This document shows, piece by piece, positions 11,251 through 19,052 of a stretch of DNA of 38,670 nt. The translations under genes and the position numbers were made by a program. How positions within the stretch are numbered: the stretch's first letter is position 1; each line of letters begins with the position of its first letter. The DNA comes from an uncultured Myxococcales bacterium (GTDB lineage: Bacteria > Myxococcota_A > Polyangia > Nannocystales > Nannocystaceae). The stretch spans positions 1 through 38,670 of the forward strand of contig CADEGN010000031.1 of assembly GCA_902826865.1 (NCBI GenBank), given 5' to 3'. The notes beneath the pieces are model-generated. The model was not told where the DNA came from and made no database searches. It worked only from the letters and a program-made list of their open reading frames with translations.

Positions 11251-11517
11251 TGCCGCGCGGCGGCGCCCGAGTACCAGCGCGGCGTCGTTGGCTCGGATCA
11301 CCAGGGTCTCGCCGCCTTGGAAGGCGTAGCTGCCGGGCGTTTTGGGCATCGGCGGGGTGAGGGAGGAGATCACGCGCTGCGGTGACTTGGTGGGCCGCAG
11401 GGTCGCGCGAATGAACGCGTCGGCTCGCCGGCTGCTCTCGTTCGGGTCCCATGCGAACAGTTCGGTCTCGACGTCGGAGTAGTCGTGGATGATCGGCGTG
11501 CGGACTGTGGCTGGCAT
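11245..11517 (-). CDS. Small protein of unknown function behind a sigma-54 promoter
   Basis: A 90-residue protein that I do not recognise. It has no signal peptide or membrane segment. The first half is acidic to neutral (HDYSDVETELFAWDPNESS) and a short strand-like segment SYAFQGGETLVIRANDAAL is followed by a basic end (LGRRRAAA). ATG 11517 is preceded by GAGGA about eight bases upstream, and a near-consensus sigma-54 promoter lies 34-49 bp upstream of the start, which is the main reason to accept so short a frame. It ends inside the 11-bp repeat array. The upstream neighbour is the membrane protein of the GntR unit, 165 bp away. Confidence 0.6.
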   Translation of the reverse strand: MPATVRTPIIHDYSDVETELFAWDPNESSRRADAFIRATLRPTKSPQRVISSLTPPMPKTPGSYAFQGGETLVIRANDAALVLGRRRAAA

Positions 11518-11550
11518 TGGGGCGGTCCTCGCGTTCGTGCGGCCCTAAAA

Positions 11551-11566
11551 AGCAACTGCAGTGCCA
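11551..11566 (-). promoter_or_regulatory. Sigma-54 (-24/-12) promoter
   Basis: Read on the minus strand the element is TGGCAC-TGCAG-TTGCT, matching the sigma-54 consensus TGGCAC-N5-TTGCW at every defined position with correct spacing between GG and GC. The transcription start would fall near 11540, leaving a leader of about 23 bases before the ATG at 11517. Sigma-54 promoters need an enhancer-binding ATPase, and none is encoded in this window. Confidence 0.75.
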
Positions 11567-11567
11567 A

Positions 11568-11674
11568 CGCGAAACCACTGGGTAATCTGTCCCGCGGCGG
11601 CGCGTTGACGCCCATCTCGCGGCGCCGCCGCCAGAGACTTGGCGGTTTCGCGCGGCCGATCGGACGCGTTGACG
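11568..11674. promoter_or_regulatory. Candidate enhancer sites upstream of the sigma-54 promoter
   Basis: Two exact 10-bp direct repeats CGCGTTGACG lie at 11601-11610 and 11665-11674 (64 bp apart, about six helical turns), and a perfect 9-bp inverted pair CGCGAAACC / GGTTTCGCG lies at 11568-11576 and 11644-11652. They fill the gap from about 30 to 135 bp before the predicted transcription start, where enhancer-binding proteins usually dock. The repeats are seen directly; binding is inference. Confidence 0.4.
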
Positions 11675-11682
11675 GCGCGATG

Positions 11683-12522
11683 TCAGTCGGATCGCGTGCA
11701 CCACAGTTCGTGCAGATCCGGATCGTCGAACCCCGTCGGGACCACGCCCTCGGTCGCGAACACGTACAAGGCGCAGCGGTAGATCGTGTCCAGGGTGTGA
11801 AGCACCACCCCGAGCGCGAGCCATACCGCGATCGGAAGGCTGATCGCTGCGACCAGAATCGGGGTTGCGCGGATGCCGATGGCGAGCAGGATACCGAGCG
11901 GTGTGAGGGAGGCAAACACCACCGGCACCCACAACCATCCGAGGACCAAGCGGCCGACGAATGCCTCCTTCCAGGTCTGGCGGAGCAACGTCGTTGATCT
12001 TGCGATCGCAGCGATGCCACCGCGTAATTCATGGGCGATGACGGGAACGATCAGGTAGGTGGCTGCCCACCAGGACAGGCCCACCAATTTCGCTGCCACC
12101 CGGCCGCCTCGTCGCTTGAGACGACTGACAATCCCGCCCACCGAGGCATCGAGGAGGGCGAACGTCGCGATGCTCGGCACTCGCTGGGCCGCGTGGCGGA
12201 GCGATCCCGCGACCGTCCAACCGCGTGCCGCCAGCGCTTCGAGCGTGGCGCGGGCGAGCGCCACGCCGAAAAAACGGGCCAGCAGATGCAGGCCGAACCA
12301 CGTCGCGAGCAAGAACACCACCCCGGCCCGGCCCTGCACCTCGGGATCGCCGGCAATGCCGGGGATAAGATGGGCGCCCAGCCATGCGAGACTTCCGGCT
12401 GCCATCGCGGCGAGCGCCGATGCGACCGCCATCATCGCGGTGAACCAGAGCAGTTGCGGGTTGCGCTTGAGCGTGGCGAGCGCTGCACGCAGGATGACAG
12501 TGCTACGACGTCGACTCGTCAT
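11683..12522 (-). CDS. Polytopic membrane protein, DUF6159-like
   Basis: Started at ATG 12522, whose codon lies inside the end of the GntR gene (20-bp overlap), giving 279 residues. After a basic start (MTSRRRSTVILRAALATLKRNP) there are about five or six hydrophobic segments, including LWFTAMMAVASALAAMAAGS, VVFLLATWFGLHLLARFFGV, a Trp-rich segment LSWWAATYLIVPVIAHE, and two near the C-terminus. The STTLLRQTWKEAFVGRLVLG loop resembles the DUF6159 family of six-helix membrane proteins; this match is from memory and moderate. The tight overlap with a YtrA-type regulator suggests that the regulator controls this protein, as in regulator/transporter pairs, but no ATPase subunit is present here. 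Confidence 0.75.
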   Translation of the reverse strand: MTSRRRSTVILRAALATLKRNPQLLWFTAMMAVASALAAMAAGSLAWLGAHLIPGIAGDPEVQGRAGVVFLLATWFGLHLLARFFGVALARATLEALAARGWTVAGSLRHAAQRVPSIATFALLDASVGGIVSRLKRRGGRVAAKLVGLSWWAATYLIVPVIAHELRGGIAAIARSTTLLRQTWKEAFVGRLVLGWLWVPVVFASLTPLGILLAIGIRATPILVAAISLPIAVWLALGVVLHTLDTIYRCALYVFATEGVVPTGFDDPDLHELWCTRSD

Positions 12523-12886
12523 GGAACGCCTTCCGAAAGTAGCGGAGAATCTCCTTGGCGCCGATGGCGTGACGTGCCCCCTCGGCGATCGCGCGTTGGT
12601 AGATATCGCCGAGGATCTGTTCGCGATCCACCGGCGGCCGGCGCTGCGCGGCGGGAAATGTTCCGCGCCCGCGTTTCGCGACGATGTGGCCGTCTCGCTC
12701 AAGGTCGCGATAGGCTCGGGCGACGGTGTTTGGGTTGATCCCCAGCTGCGCCGCCAGCTCCATGATCGTCGGAAGCTGCTCGTCGCGACCCAAACGACCG
12801 GACGAGAGCGCGAGCACTACGTGCTCGTAGATCTGACGATAGACCGGAATCCCGCGGTCGTAGTCGAGAACGACTTCCAACGGCAT
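12503..12886 (-). CDS. GntR family transcriptional regulator, YtrA subfamily
   Basis: A 127-residue repressor-type protein. The winged helix-turn-helix occupies residues 10-75, with GIPVYRQIYEHV, LPTIMELAAQLGINPNTV and RAYRDLERDGHIVAKRGRGT as its landmarks. The C-terminal part is only about 50 helical residues, typical of the YtrA branch, which lacks a large effector domain. ATG 12886 is preferred because family similarity starts at MPLEVVLDYDRGIPVY; the frame extends to a TTG at 12952, but that stretch contains the AT-rich operator. The gene probably represses itself and the overlapping membrane-protein gene, and perhaps the divergent CYTH-CHAD gene. Confidence 0.92.
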   Translation of the reverse strand: MPLEVVLDYDRGIPVYRQIYEHVVLALSSGRLGRDEQLPTIMELAAQLGINPNTVARAYRDLERDGHIVAKRGRGTFPAAQRRPPVDREQILGDIYQRAIAEGARHAIGAKEILRYFRKAFHDESTS

Positions 12887-12892
12887 GGGGAC

Positions 12893-12914
12893 TTTTACTA
12901 TATCACTAGTAAAA
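12893..12914. promoter_or_regulatory. AT-rich palindromic operator of the GntR unit
   Basis: A perfect inverted repeat with 8-bp arms, TTTTACTA-N6-TAGTAAAA, lies seven bases upstream of the GntR start. It stands out as an AT island in very GC-rich DNA. YtrA-type regulators are known to bind TACTA-like palindromes over their own promoters. TATCAT just upstream or TATAGT within it could act as the -10 element of the minus-strand promoter, so a bound repressor would block transcription. Confidence 0.75.
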
Positions 12915-12971
12915 TGATACGCAAGCAGGAAAGAGCGGTAGGGACCTTGCAAACCGACTAAACTCGTCCCA

Positions 12972-14510
12972 ATGGCTTACGCCGAGCGCGAGGTCAAGCT
13001 GATCTGCGGCGAGCGGTTCGACGAGTCCGCAACGATCGACCTGCTCGCCAAGGCTGGTCGCCTATCCTCGCCGGTCGAGGCCCGGCACTTCGATCAATAC
13101 CTCGACACCCGCCTCGATGAGTTGGCGGCGGCAGGACTTGCGGCGCGCTGCCGCGAGTCGGCGGGGCTGCGTACCGTCGAGGTCAAGCCGGTGCTTCTGG
13201 AGCCCGAGCTTGTGATGGTTCGGCCCGAATACACGCAGGCGGTCACACCCGGCCGAGATCCCGGGGAGGTTGTCCGCGCGATGGTCGAACGCGACCTCAG
13301 TCTGCCGCTGTCCGAGCCGCCCCGCGAGGTGCTGACCCTCGTGACGCGTCGGCGTCGTTACGCGCTCCGCTGCTCGGACTACGAGGTCGAGATCTGCTTC
13401 GACCAGGTCGAGGCTCGGGAGTCCCACGGTCGTTCGGCGTGCTTCTCGGAGCTCGAGATCGAACTCCGCACCGGATCGGACCAACGGCTGCGTGATCTTG
13501 GTCGGGTGCTCGCGCATCGCGTCGGGCTGTCACAGTCGGAACAGAGCAAGTACGAACGCGCGCGCGGTCTGCTGGGGATGACGGGCTTCCGCTACGGTCC
13601 GCGGATACCGACATTGTCCGCGGCGGCGCCGCTGGTCGATGAGGCCCGCGGGCTTGTCACGGCGCTGTGGGCGATCGCTCGCGCCCACGAACCGGGCGTG
13701 AAGGTTGGCCTCGATCCTGAGCATGTCCACAAGATGAGGGTGGCCCTGCGACGACTCCGGACGGCGCTGCGTGTGTGTGAGGATGCCTTCGATTCCGAGG
13801 CTGCCGACGCCTGGCGATCCGAGTTGCGCTGGCTTGGCCGTTGCCTGGGAGAAGTGCGGGACTTCGACGTGCACCGGCTCGCCCTCGTGCGCTGGCGTGA
13901 AAGGTTGCCCGACGTCGATGCATCAGGCTGGGGCGACGTCGAGTCCAGGCTGTTGCGTCGGCGACAACGCGGTCGCGAGGCCTTGTTGGCGGCGCTTTCC
14001 TCCGAGCGAAGGCAGCAGCTCGAAGGGCTCGCAGAGCGATGCCTGCGCCCGCTATCGCAGCCCGTCCGCGATACTGTCGAAGCCGCCGCGCCAAGCGTGC
14101 TCATGCGTCGCATCACGCGGTGTACTCGTGCATTGTCGCGGCTGCGCCACAGCGGTAGCGTGGAGCACGCCCACGCGCTGCGTATCGAGATCAAGAACGC
14201 CCGGTACGCCCTCGAGTTCCTAGGCGTGGCACTGACGTTCGATGTTGACGAGCATCTCGATGTGTTGATCCGCGTGCAGGACGAGCTGGGCGATCTTCAG
14301 GACTCGGCCCAGACCGCACGCGTGGCCCACGAGCTCGTCCGCATGGCTCCGTTGCCGAGCTCCAACGCTGCGCTGGCGCTTGGTTGGTTGGTGGGCGTCG
14401 GCGAGGCCCAGGGCGAGTCGGCACGCGCGCTCGCGGAGGATGTGGTGCGCCGGCTCGATCTCGAAGCCCGGCTCACGGAGCTCGTCGCGGCCATCGGCGA
14501 GCAGGACTGA
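12972..14510 (+). CDS. CYTH-CHAD domain protein (triphosphatase-like, polyphosphate-associated)
   Basis: A 512-residue fusion. The CYTH domain (residues 1-200) has the signature ExExK as E5-x-E7-x-K9, and the alternating basic and acidic strands (LRTVEVKPVLL, DYEVEICFDQVEAR, FSELEIELR) of a triphosphate tunnel enzyme, so it probably hydrolyses inorganic triphosphate or a related substrate using a divalent metal. The CHAD domain (about 220-505) has the conserved helices HKMRVALRRLR, GEVRDFDVHR and LRIEIKNARYALEFLG; CHAD domains bind polyphosphate. ATG 12972 fits the ExExK position. It diverges from the GntR gene across 85 bp that contain the operator, and is followed by an intrinsic terminator. 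Confidence 0.93.
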   Translation: MAYAEREVKLICGERFDESATIDLLAKAGRLSSPVEARHFDQYLDTRLDELAAAGLAARCRESAGLRTVEVKPVLLEPELVMVRPEYTQAVTPGRDPGEVVRAMVERDLSLPLSEPPREVLTLVTRRRRYALRCSDYEVEICFDQVEARESHGRSACFSELEIELRTGSDQRLRDLGRVLAHRVGLSQSEQSKYERARGLLGMTGFRYGPRIPTLSAAAPLVDEARGLVTALWAIARAHEPGVKVGLDPEHVHKMRVALRRLRTALRVCEDAFDSEAADAWRSELRWLGRCLGEVRDFDVHRLALVRWRERLPDVDASGWGDVESRLLRRRQRGREALLAALSSERRQQLEGLAERCLRPLSQPVRDTVEAAAPSVLMRRITRCTRALSRLRHSGSVEHAHALRIEIKNARYALEFLGVALTFDVDEHLDVLIRVQDELGDLQDSAQTARVAHELVRMAPLPSSNAALALGWLVGVGEAQGESARALAEDVVRRLDLEARLTELVAAIGEQD

Positions 14511-14547
14511 GTGTCGCCGGGCGCTCGAGCGGGTCAACCGCCGAGGG

Positions 14548-14580
14548 CAGCGACCGCGAACCGCTCGGATCGCTGTTTTT
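14548..14580 (+). terminator. Intrinsic terminator after the CYTH-CHAD gene
   Basis: CAGCGACCG (14548-14556) pairs with CGGATCGCTG (14566-14575), a nine-pair stem with one bulged A, followed directly by TTTTT. It lies 38 bp after the stop in a convergent intergenic gap. It is the only hairpin with a T-tract seen in the window. Confidence 0.65.
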
Positions 14581-14628
14581 CACGGTTGCTTGCGCGGTTA
14601 CGCTCGGCGTCGTGAGCGGCTTCGCGGC

Positions 14629-15981
14629 TCAGCACGGACTGCACTCGCAGGCGTCATTACACGCGAGTTGGGGATCGGAAAAGATGTCGCACGTCGCGGC
14701 GCAGCTTTGGATTCCGCAGTCGACCGTCGTCCCGATGCACGCGTTGATCCCGGTGCACGTGACCTCGCAGACGCCGTCCGAACACGTGAAGCTGGTGTCG
14801 TTGCAACCCGCCTCTCCGCAACTCAGGCGACACGGCCACCCGGCAGGGCACACCAAGTCGAGGCCATTGCATGGGCCGCCGTCGACTATGTCGCCGGGGC
14901 AATCAAAGACGCAGAAGCCATCGTCACACCACGAGCATTCGGCTGGGCATGGGCCGACGCCAGCATCGGCGCTGCCACACAGCGGACCGATGCACTGGCT
15001 GTCGTCGTAGCTGCATCCGGCGGCGCAAGACAGGGTTCCGCCGCCGAGCCAGCCGAGATCCACACACTCGTCAGATCCGAGGTCGTCGCCGTCACAGCTC
15101 TCATTGCCGTTGGCGACTCCGTCGCCGCATACGGTGCAGGCCGACGTGTCGAAGGTGCAACCCGCCGAACACCCAAGCTCACCCCCGGAAAACGGGGGAC
15201 CGGCGGCGGAGGGTAGATCGGTGCACTCATTGCCGCCGAGTTCTGGCGCCGTGCAACCGTCGCCGCCGCAGTCACAAGCCTCGGGTCCACCCACGACACC
15301 ATCACCGCACGCGTAGCAGCCCGTCGTGTCGAGCGAGCAGTCCGCCGCGCAGGCGATTTCGCCGCCCTCGAAACCCTCGTCGATGCATGAGGTCGCCGGC
15401 GTGGAGGAGTCGCACGCCTCGCCGCGATCGATCACGCCGTCGCCACAGCGTGTGCAGGCGGAGACGTCCAAGGTGCAGTCGGGGTTGCATGCCACGCTGC
15501 CGCCGTCGAAGCCCTCGGACATGCAGCTTGCACCGGCGAAGTCGGCGTCATCGCAGGCCTCTGGACCGCTTGCCATGCCGTCACCACATGTGAAGCAGCC
15601 GCTGGTCGCGAACGCACACGCCGCGGAGCAACTCAGGGTGCCGGCCTCGAAGCCAAAGTCGGCGCAGGCCGCACTACCGAGCGCAGTGCCGTCACAGTCC
15701 TCGCCGGCATCGATGACCCCGTTGCCGCAGTTGGTCGCCGACGGTCCGTCGTCGCTCGCATCCGCGATCGACGTCGACTCAACCGGGCCTTCGGCGGTCG
15801 CTGAGTCGCCGGGCCCGCTGTTTTCGTCCGATCCGGAAAGCGACGCCCCTTCGTCCGCAGAAGCCGCCGTGGCAGACGCGAAATTGAGCGGCTCGGGGGA
15901 GACGCTACAGGCGGCGATGCCCACGATCGCGAAGCTCAGCGGGCGCCATGGGGTGATCACGCCTGGGCTGATTGGCCACAT
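14629..15981 (-). CDS. Cys-rich repeat lipoprotein (CGDGV-type myxobacterial repeats)
   Basis: A 450-residue exported protein started at ATG 15981, where the signal peptide begins; the frame continues upstream without signal character. The lipobox is GIAAC (Cys25). After an acidic Ser/Gly linker there are five related Cys-rich modules starting CGNGVIDAGEDCDG, CGDGMASGPEACDD, CGDGVIDRGEACDS, CGDGVVGGPEACDC and CGDGVANGNESCDG, each followed by a GG-x-LxC-xxxC stretch. These are DUF4215-like repeats known from myxobacterial surface proteins. The last 110 residues are another Cys-dense region ending CECSPC. Extensive disulfides and surface display are likely; no enzyme motif. The convergent gap to the CYTH-CHAD gene holds the terminator. 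Confidence 0.85.
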   Translation of the reverse strand: MWPISPGVITPWRPLSFAIVGIAACSVSPEPLNFASATAASADEGASLSGSDENSGPGDSATAEGPVESTSIADASDDGPSATNCGNGVIDAGEDCDGTALGSAACADFGFEAGTLSCSAACAFATSGCFTCGDGMASGPEACDDADFAGASCMSEGFDGGSVACNPDCTLDVSACTRCGDGVIDRGEACDSSTPATSCIDEGFEGGEIACAADCSLDTTGCYACGDGVVGGPEACDCGGDGCTAPELGGNECTDLPSAAGPPFSGGELGCSAGCTFDTSACTVCGDGVANGNESCDGDDLGSDECVDLGWLGGGTLSCAAGCSYDDSQCIGPLCGSADAGVGPCPAECSWCDDGFCVFDCPGDIVDGGPCNGLDLVCPAGWPCRLSCGEAGCNDTSFTCSDGVCEVTCTGINACIGTTVDCGIQSCAATCDIFSDPQLACNDACECSPC

Positions 15982-16227
15982 CCGGCGCAGATCGTTGGGA
16001 AGAGTCGCGCTCCACCGTCGTTTGCAGCGGATCGCAGGACGAGGCTTACCCAGCAGGGGGGCGGGTCCTCTGTTTGGACGACGGCCGATGCCCGGCGTGT
16101 CCTTCGATCGGAGGCTGTTGGGTCGCCGCTTCCCCCTCCTACGGTAGGTGCCGAGGACGCATGCGCAAGCGGCGATTCTGGGCCCGCGTGTCGACGCCAT
16201 GCGGCCCGTGGTATCCAATCAGGTGGG

Positions 16228-16785
16228 GTGACGCGCGAGTCGGAACACACGAAGACCATCAGCCGGGTGGCCACGGGTGGATCTCGCGCGCTCGGACAGT
16301 TGAGGGTTCTTCTGGGGGGCGACGTCGAGGTCCATCCGTTAACCGACCGGATCTGTGTGATCGGTCGCGCGCCGAGCGCAGATCTCCGACTCGACGTAGA
16401 TGGCGTTTCGCGACATCACGCGAAGATCGTCATCGATCCCGCTGGCGCCGTGCAGGTGATCGATCTCGGGGCGAAAAATGGGACGTACGTGAACGGCGCC
16501 CTGGTGAAGGTCGCGCCACTCGAACCCGGCGATCAAATTCAGCTAGGTCGCGCGATCCTCCGGTTCGAGCGCGCAACGTTGACGGAAAATCGTCCTCTGG
16601 GTCTCTCGCCGCGTGAGCTCGAGGTCGCTCGGCTCGTGGCGCGGGGTTTGACGAACGCGGAGGTGGCACATGCCCTGGGCATCTCGCGTACGACGGTTGC
16701 GACGCACTTGCAGCGCGTTTTTGGCCGCCTAGGTCTTGCGTCTCGAGCGGAGCTTGCAGCCTACGTTGCCGCGCAGGACCCGTGA
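16228..16785 (+). CDS. FHA domain-LuxR helix-turn-helix regulator
   Basis: A 185-residue fusion of a phosphothreonine-binding FHA domain and a LuxR/NarL DNA-binding domain. The FHA part (about residues 25-113) keeps the peptide-binding residues: GR at 46-47, SRHH at 61-64 and NGTYVNG at 84-90. The HTH (about 125-180) has SPRELEVARLVARGLTNAEVA and GISRTTVATHLQRVF. There is no receiver domain, so the input would be a phosphorylated partner protein rather than a histidine kinase. The start is GTG 16228, the only early start that leaves the FHA domain intact. The Ser/Thr kinase gene follows after 60 bp, which points to kinase-dependent control. Confidence 0.93.
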   Translation: MTRESEHTKTISRVATGGSRALGQLRVLLGGDVEVHPLTDRICVIGRAPSADLRLDVDGVSRHHAKIVIDPAGAVQVIDLGAKNGTYVNGALVKVAPLEPGDQIQLGRAILRFERATLTENRPLGLSPRELEVARLVARGLTNAEVAHALGISRTTVATHLQRVFGRLGLASRAELAAYVAAQDP

Positions 16786-16845
16786 CATGCGTCAGTGGGT
16801 CGGGAACGCAGCTCACCTCTCAGAGTGCGGTATAAGTATGGAGTT

Positions 16846-18288
16846 GTGACCGCCGCCAGTCGCGACGCGAACGGAGCCCAAACTGCGCGCTATGAAACCG
16901 TGCGGCGCATCGCTGTCGGTGGCATGGCGGAAGTGTTCTTGGCGATTCAGCGCGGGGATCGGGGCTTCGCGAGGTTCGTGGTCCTCAAGCGACCGTTGCC
17001 CGAATCGGACGGAGACCAGTTTGAAGCGAGGCTGCACCGCGAGGCGCGCTTGCTCGCCAGACTCCACCATCCTGGGATCGCCGCCGTACACGACGTGGGG
17101 CGCGACGAGCGGGGGGCCTACGTCGCGATGGAGTACGTCGAGGGGCACGACCTCCGGTCGGTGTTGAGGGCCGCATCCGATCGGCGTGATCGGGCGGATC
17201 CTGCCGCGGCGGTGGGCCTCGGAATCCAGGTCGCCGCCGCGCTAGCGTACGCGCACGCGAAGGCGGACGAGAATGGACTGCCTCTCGACATCGTCCACCG
17301 CGACGTTAGTCCGTCGAACCTCGTCGTACGTGACGATGGCATCGTGAAGCTGCTCGACTTCGGCGTCGCGCGGGATGCCAGTGAGCGCTCAATCACGCGC
17401 TCGTCCGAGATCGTCGGCAAACTCGCGTACATGTCCCCTGAGCAGCTGATGCGGTGGCGCGTCGATGCTCGCTCGGATCTTTTTTCCCTCGGGCTCGTAT
17501 TGTGGGAGGTTCTGGCCCTCGAGCGTCCGTTTGGCAACGACCACGTCGAGCTGATGCGGGCCATCCCAACGAAGGATGTGCCGTCGATTCGACAGCGGCG
17601 ACCTGATGTGCCCGCCGAGCTTGATCGCGTCCTCGGCCGCTTGCTCGCCCGGGATCCGGATCAGCGTTACAGCGATGCTCGTGCGGTGGTGAAGGAGCTC
17701 GAGGCCGTCGCACGGGCGCTCGGCACCAGCGATACGACTTCGGCATTGGCGCGCTGGGTCGGGTCCGCGTTCTGCAACGAGACCTCAGAGGGCATCGAGC
17801 CCTTGGCGGACTGCCAAGAGCTTGAGCCGACGCGGACGGTTGGCGAAAGCGCGGTGGTCCAACCCCATCGCACGCGCCGGAAGGCCCTCGGCATTGTCGC
17901 GGTCTGCATTACGACTGCCCTCACCGCAGCCGGCGCGTGGGCATCGCAGCGCGGCGAACCGGTCGGGGTGATGCGCACGATTGGAGCCGCACCGGTGCCG
18001 TTTCTTGCAGTCGACGGCTCGCCGACGGAGTCGCCACGGGTCGATGCTGCGGTCGCGGTCGCAACGGAGCCGATGTCGCCGCCGCCGGAGCGCCGCGCCG
18101 CGCCTTCGTCCTCCGTTCGACCGGCCGACAGCGCCGCGGCCTCGGCCGAGCCCACGGAGCGCCCGGCAAACCCCTCGCGCACGCAAGGACGCCGAGGCAA
18201 GCCGGGCAAGAAAACGTCTCGCGCCCGGCCACCGCGTGAAGACTCCGATCCAATGCTCCCGCGTGGCTATCGAGCAGGTGTGAAGTGA
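16846..18288 (+). CDS. Transmembrane Hanks-type Ser/Thr protein kinase
   Basis: GTG 16846 is chosen because GGAG precedes it by two to five bases and similarity begins soon after; a GTG at 16795 would add 17 residues. The product has 480 residues. Kinase landmarks: Gly-rich loop IAVGGMAEVF (22-31), Lys48, Glu66, HRDVSPSN (151-158), DFG (171-173) and MSPEQ for the APE site, so it should be active. A single hydrophobic helix at about 347-366 follows, then a Pro/Ala/Ser-rich basic tail that would be periplasmic. HRDVSPSN is typical of myxobacterial kinases. The stop overlaps the GTG start of the next gene by four bases (GTGA), so coupling is likely. Probable partner: the FHA-HTH protein encoded just upstream. 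Confidence 0.94.
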   Translation: MTAASRDANGAQTARYETVRRIAVGGMAEVFLAIQRGDRGFARFVVLKRPLPESDGDQFEARLHREARLLARLHHPGIAAVHDVGRDERGAYVAMEYVEGHDLRSVLRAASDRRDRADPAAAVGLGIQVAAALAYAHAKADENGLPLDIVHRDVSPSNLVVRDDGIVKLLDFGVARDASERSITRSSEIVGKLAYMSPEQLMRWRVDARSDLFSLGLVLWEVLALERPFGNDHVELMRAIPTKDVPSIRQRRPDVPAELDRVLGRLLARDPDQRYSDARAVVKELEAVARALGTSDTTSALARWVGSAFCNETSEGIEPLADCQELEPTRTVGESAVVQPHRTRRKALGIVAVCITTALTAAGAWASQRGEPVGVMRTIGAAPVPFLAVDGSPTESPRVDAAVAVATEPMSPPPERRAAPSSSVRPADSAAASAEPTERPANPSRTQGRRGKPGKKTSRARPPREDSDPMLPRGYRAGVK

Positions 18289-19052
18289 TCGTATCGCTCT
18301 TCGCGTGGGTCGCCTGGTGCACATTCGCCGAGGTGCCTGCGGTTGCGATGCCCGCGAAATCGCCTGGCGTCGAAGCCCCGGCCGACGGGGCGCCCCCCGA
18401 GCCTCCGGCCGACGAGAGCCCGGCGACCGAAACAGTTCCGCCGCCGCTTACCGCTGCGGAGCAAGAGTTCCTCGACCGCGGACAGGCCGCCTACCAACGC
18501 GGGGAGTTTGCAGTCGCCAGCGACGAACTCGAGCGTGGCTATGCGCTTCGGCGCGCTCCGGTCTTTCTTTACGCCCGCGCCCAAGCCGTTCGTCGGCTGG
18601 GGCGGTGCGCCGTCGCGATCGAACTCTATGATCAATACCTCGCGACGGGTCCGCCACCGGTCAACCGTGCCGATGCGCTCGACAACCGCGCGACGTGTGT
18701 GCCCGTAGTAGCCGCCGAAAGAGAGGCCGAGCGGGCGAAGCAAGCGGAACGAGACAAGCGTGAGGCCGAACGCAGGGAGCGCGAGGCGTGGGACAAGCGG
18801 GCGACCGCGCTCAAGGAGCGGCGGCGTCGGACAACTGTGGGGCTGCTGGCGACGGGCGCTGTCATCGGTGTGGCGGGGGCCGTGCTTATCGGGATCGGCG
18901 TGAGCGGGGCGGTGCGTCAGAAGTCGACGATGATGTACGAGGAATTTGGGCGCCTCGAAGGCACCAAGCGCGCAACGCTGGCGGCCGGCGTGCCGATGTT
19001 CACCCTTGGCGTTGTCGGGGTGATCCTGAGCAGCTTGAGGATGCGTCGATGA
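18285..19052 (+). CDS. TPR-containing membrane protein
   Basis: A 255-residue protein with a signal-like start (MIVSLFAWVAWCTFAEVPAVA), a Pro/Glu-rich linker, and a TPR-like helical pair at about 57-130 (EFLDRGQAAYQRGEFAVASDEL, then FLYARAQAVRRLGRCAVAIEL). A highly charged coiled stretch of Arg/Glu/Ala follows (145-180), then two hydrophobic segments (TVGLLATGAVIGVAGAVLIG and VPMFTLGVVGVILSS). This layout is common in myxobacterial operons next to Ser/Thr kinases; the TPR probably faces the periplasm. It starts at GTG 18285, overlapping the kinase stop by four bases, and its own stop overlaps the next ATG by four bases. Role: likely adaptor; not enzymatic. Confidence 0.82.
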   Translation: MIVSLFAWVAWCTFAEVPAVAMPAKSPGVEAPADGAPPEPPADESPATETVPPPLTAAEQEFLDRGQAAYQRGEFAVASDELERGYALRRAPVFLYARAQAVRRLGRCAVAIELYDQYLATGPPPVNRADALDNRATCVPVVAAEREAERAKQAERDKREAERREREAWDKRATALKERRRRTTVGLLATGAVIGVAGAVLIGIGVSGAVRQKSTMMYEEFGRLEGTKRATLAAGVPMFTLGVVGVILSSLRMRR

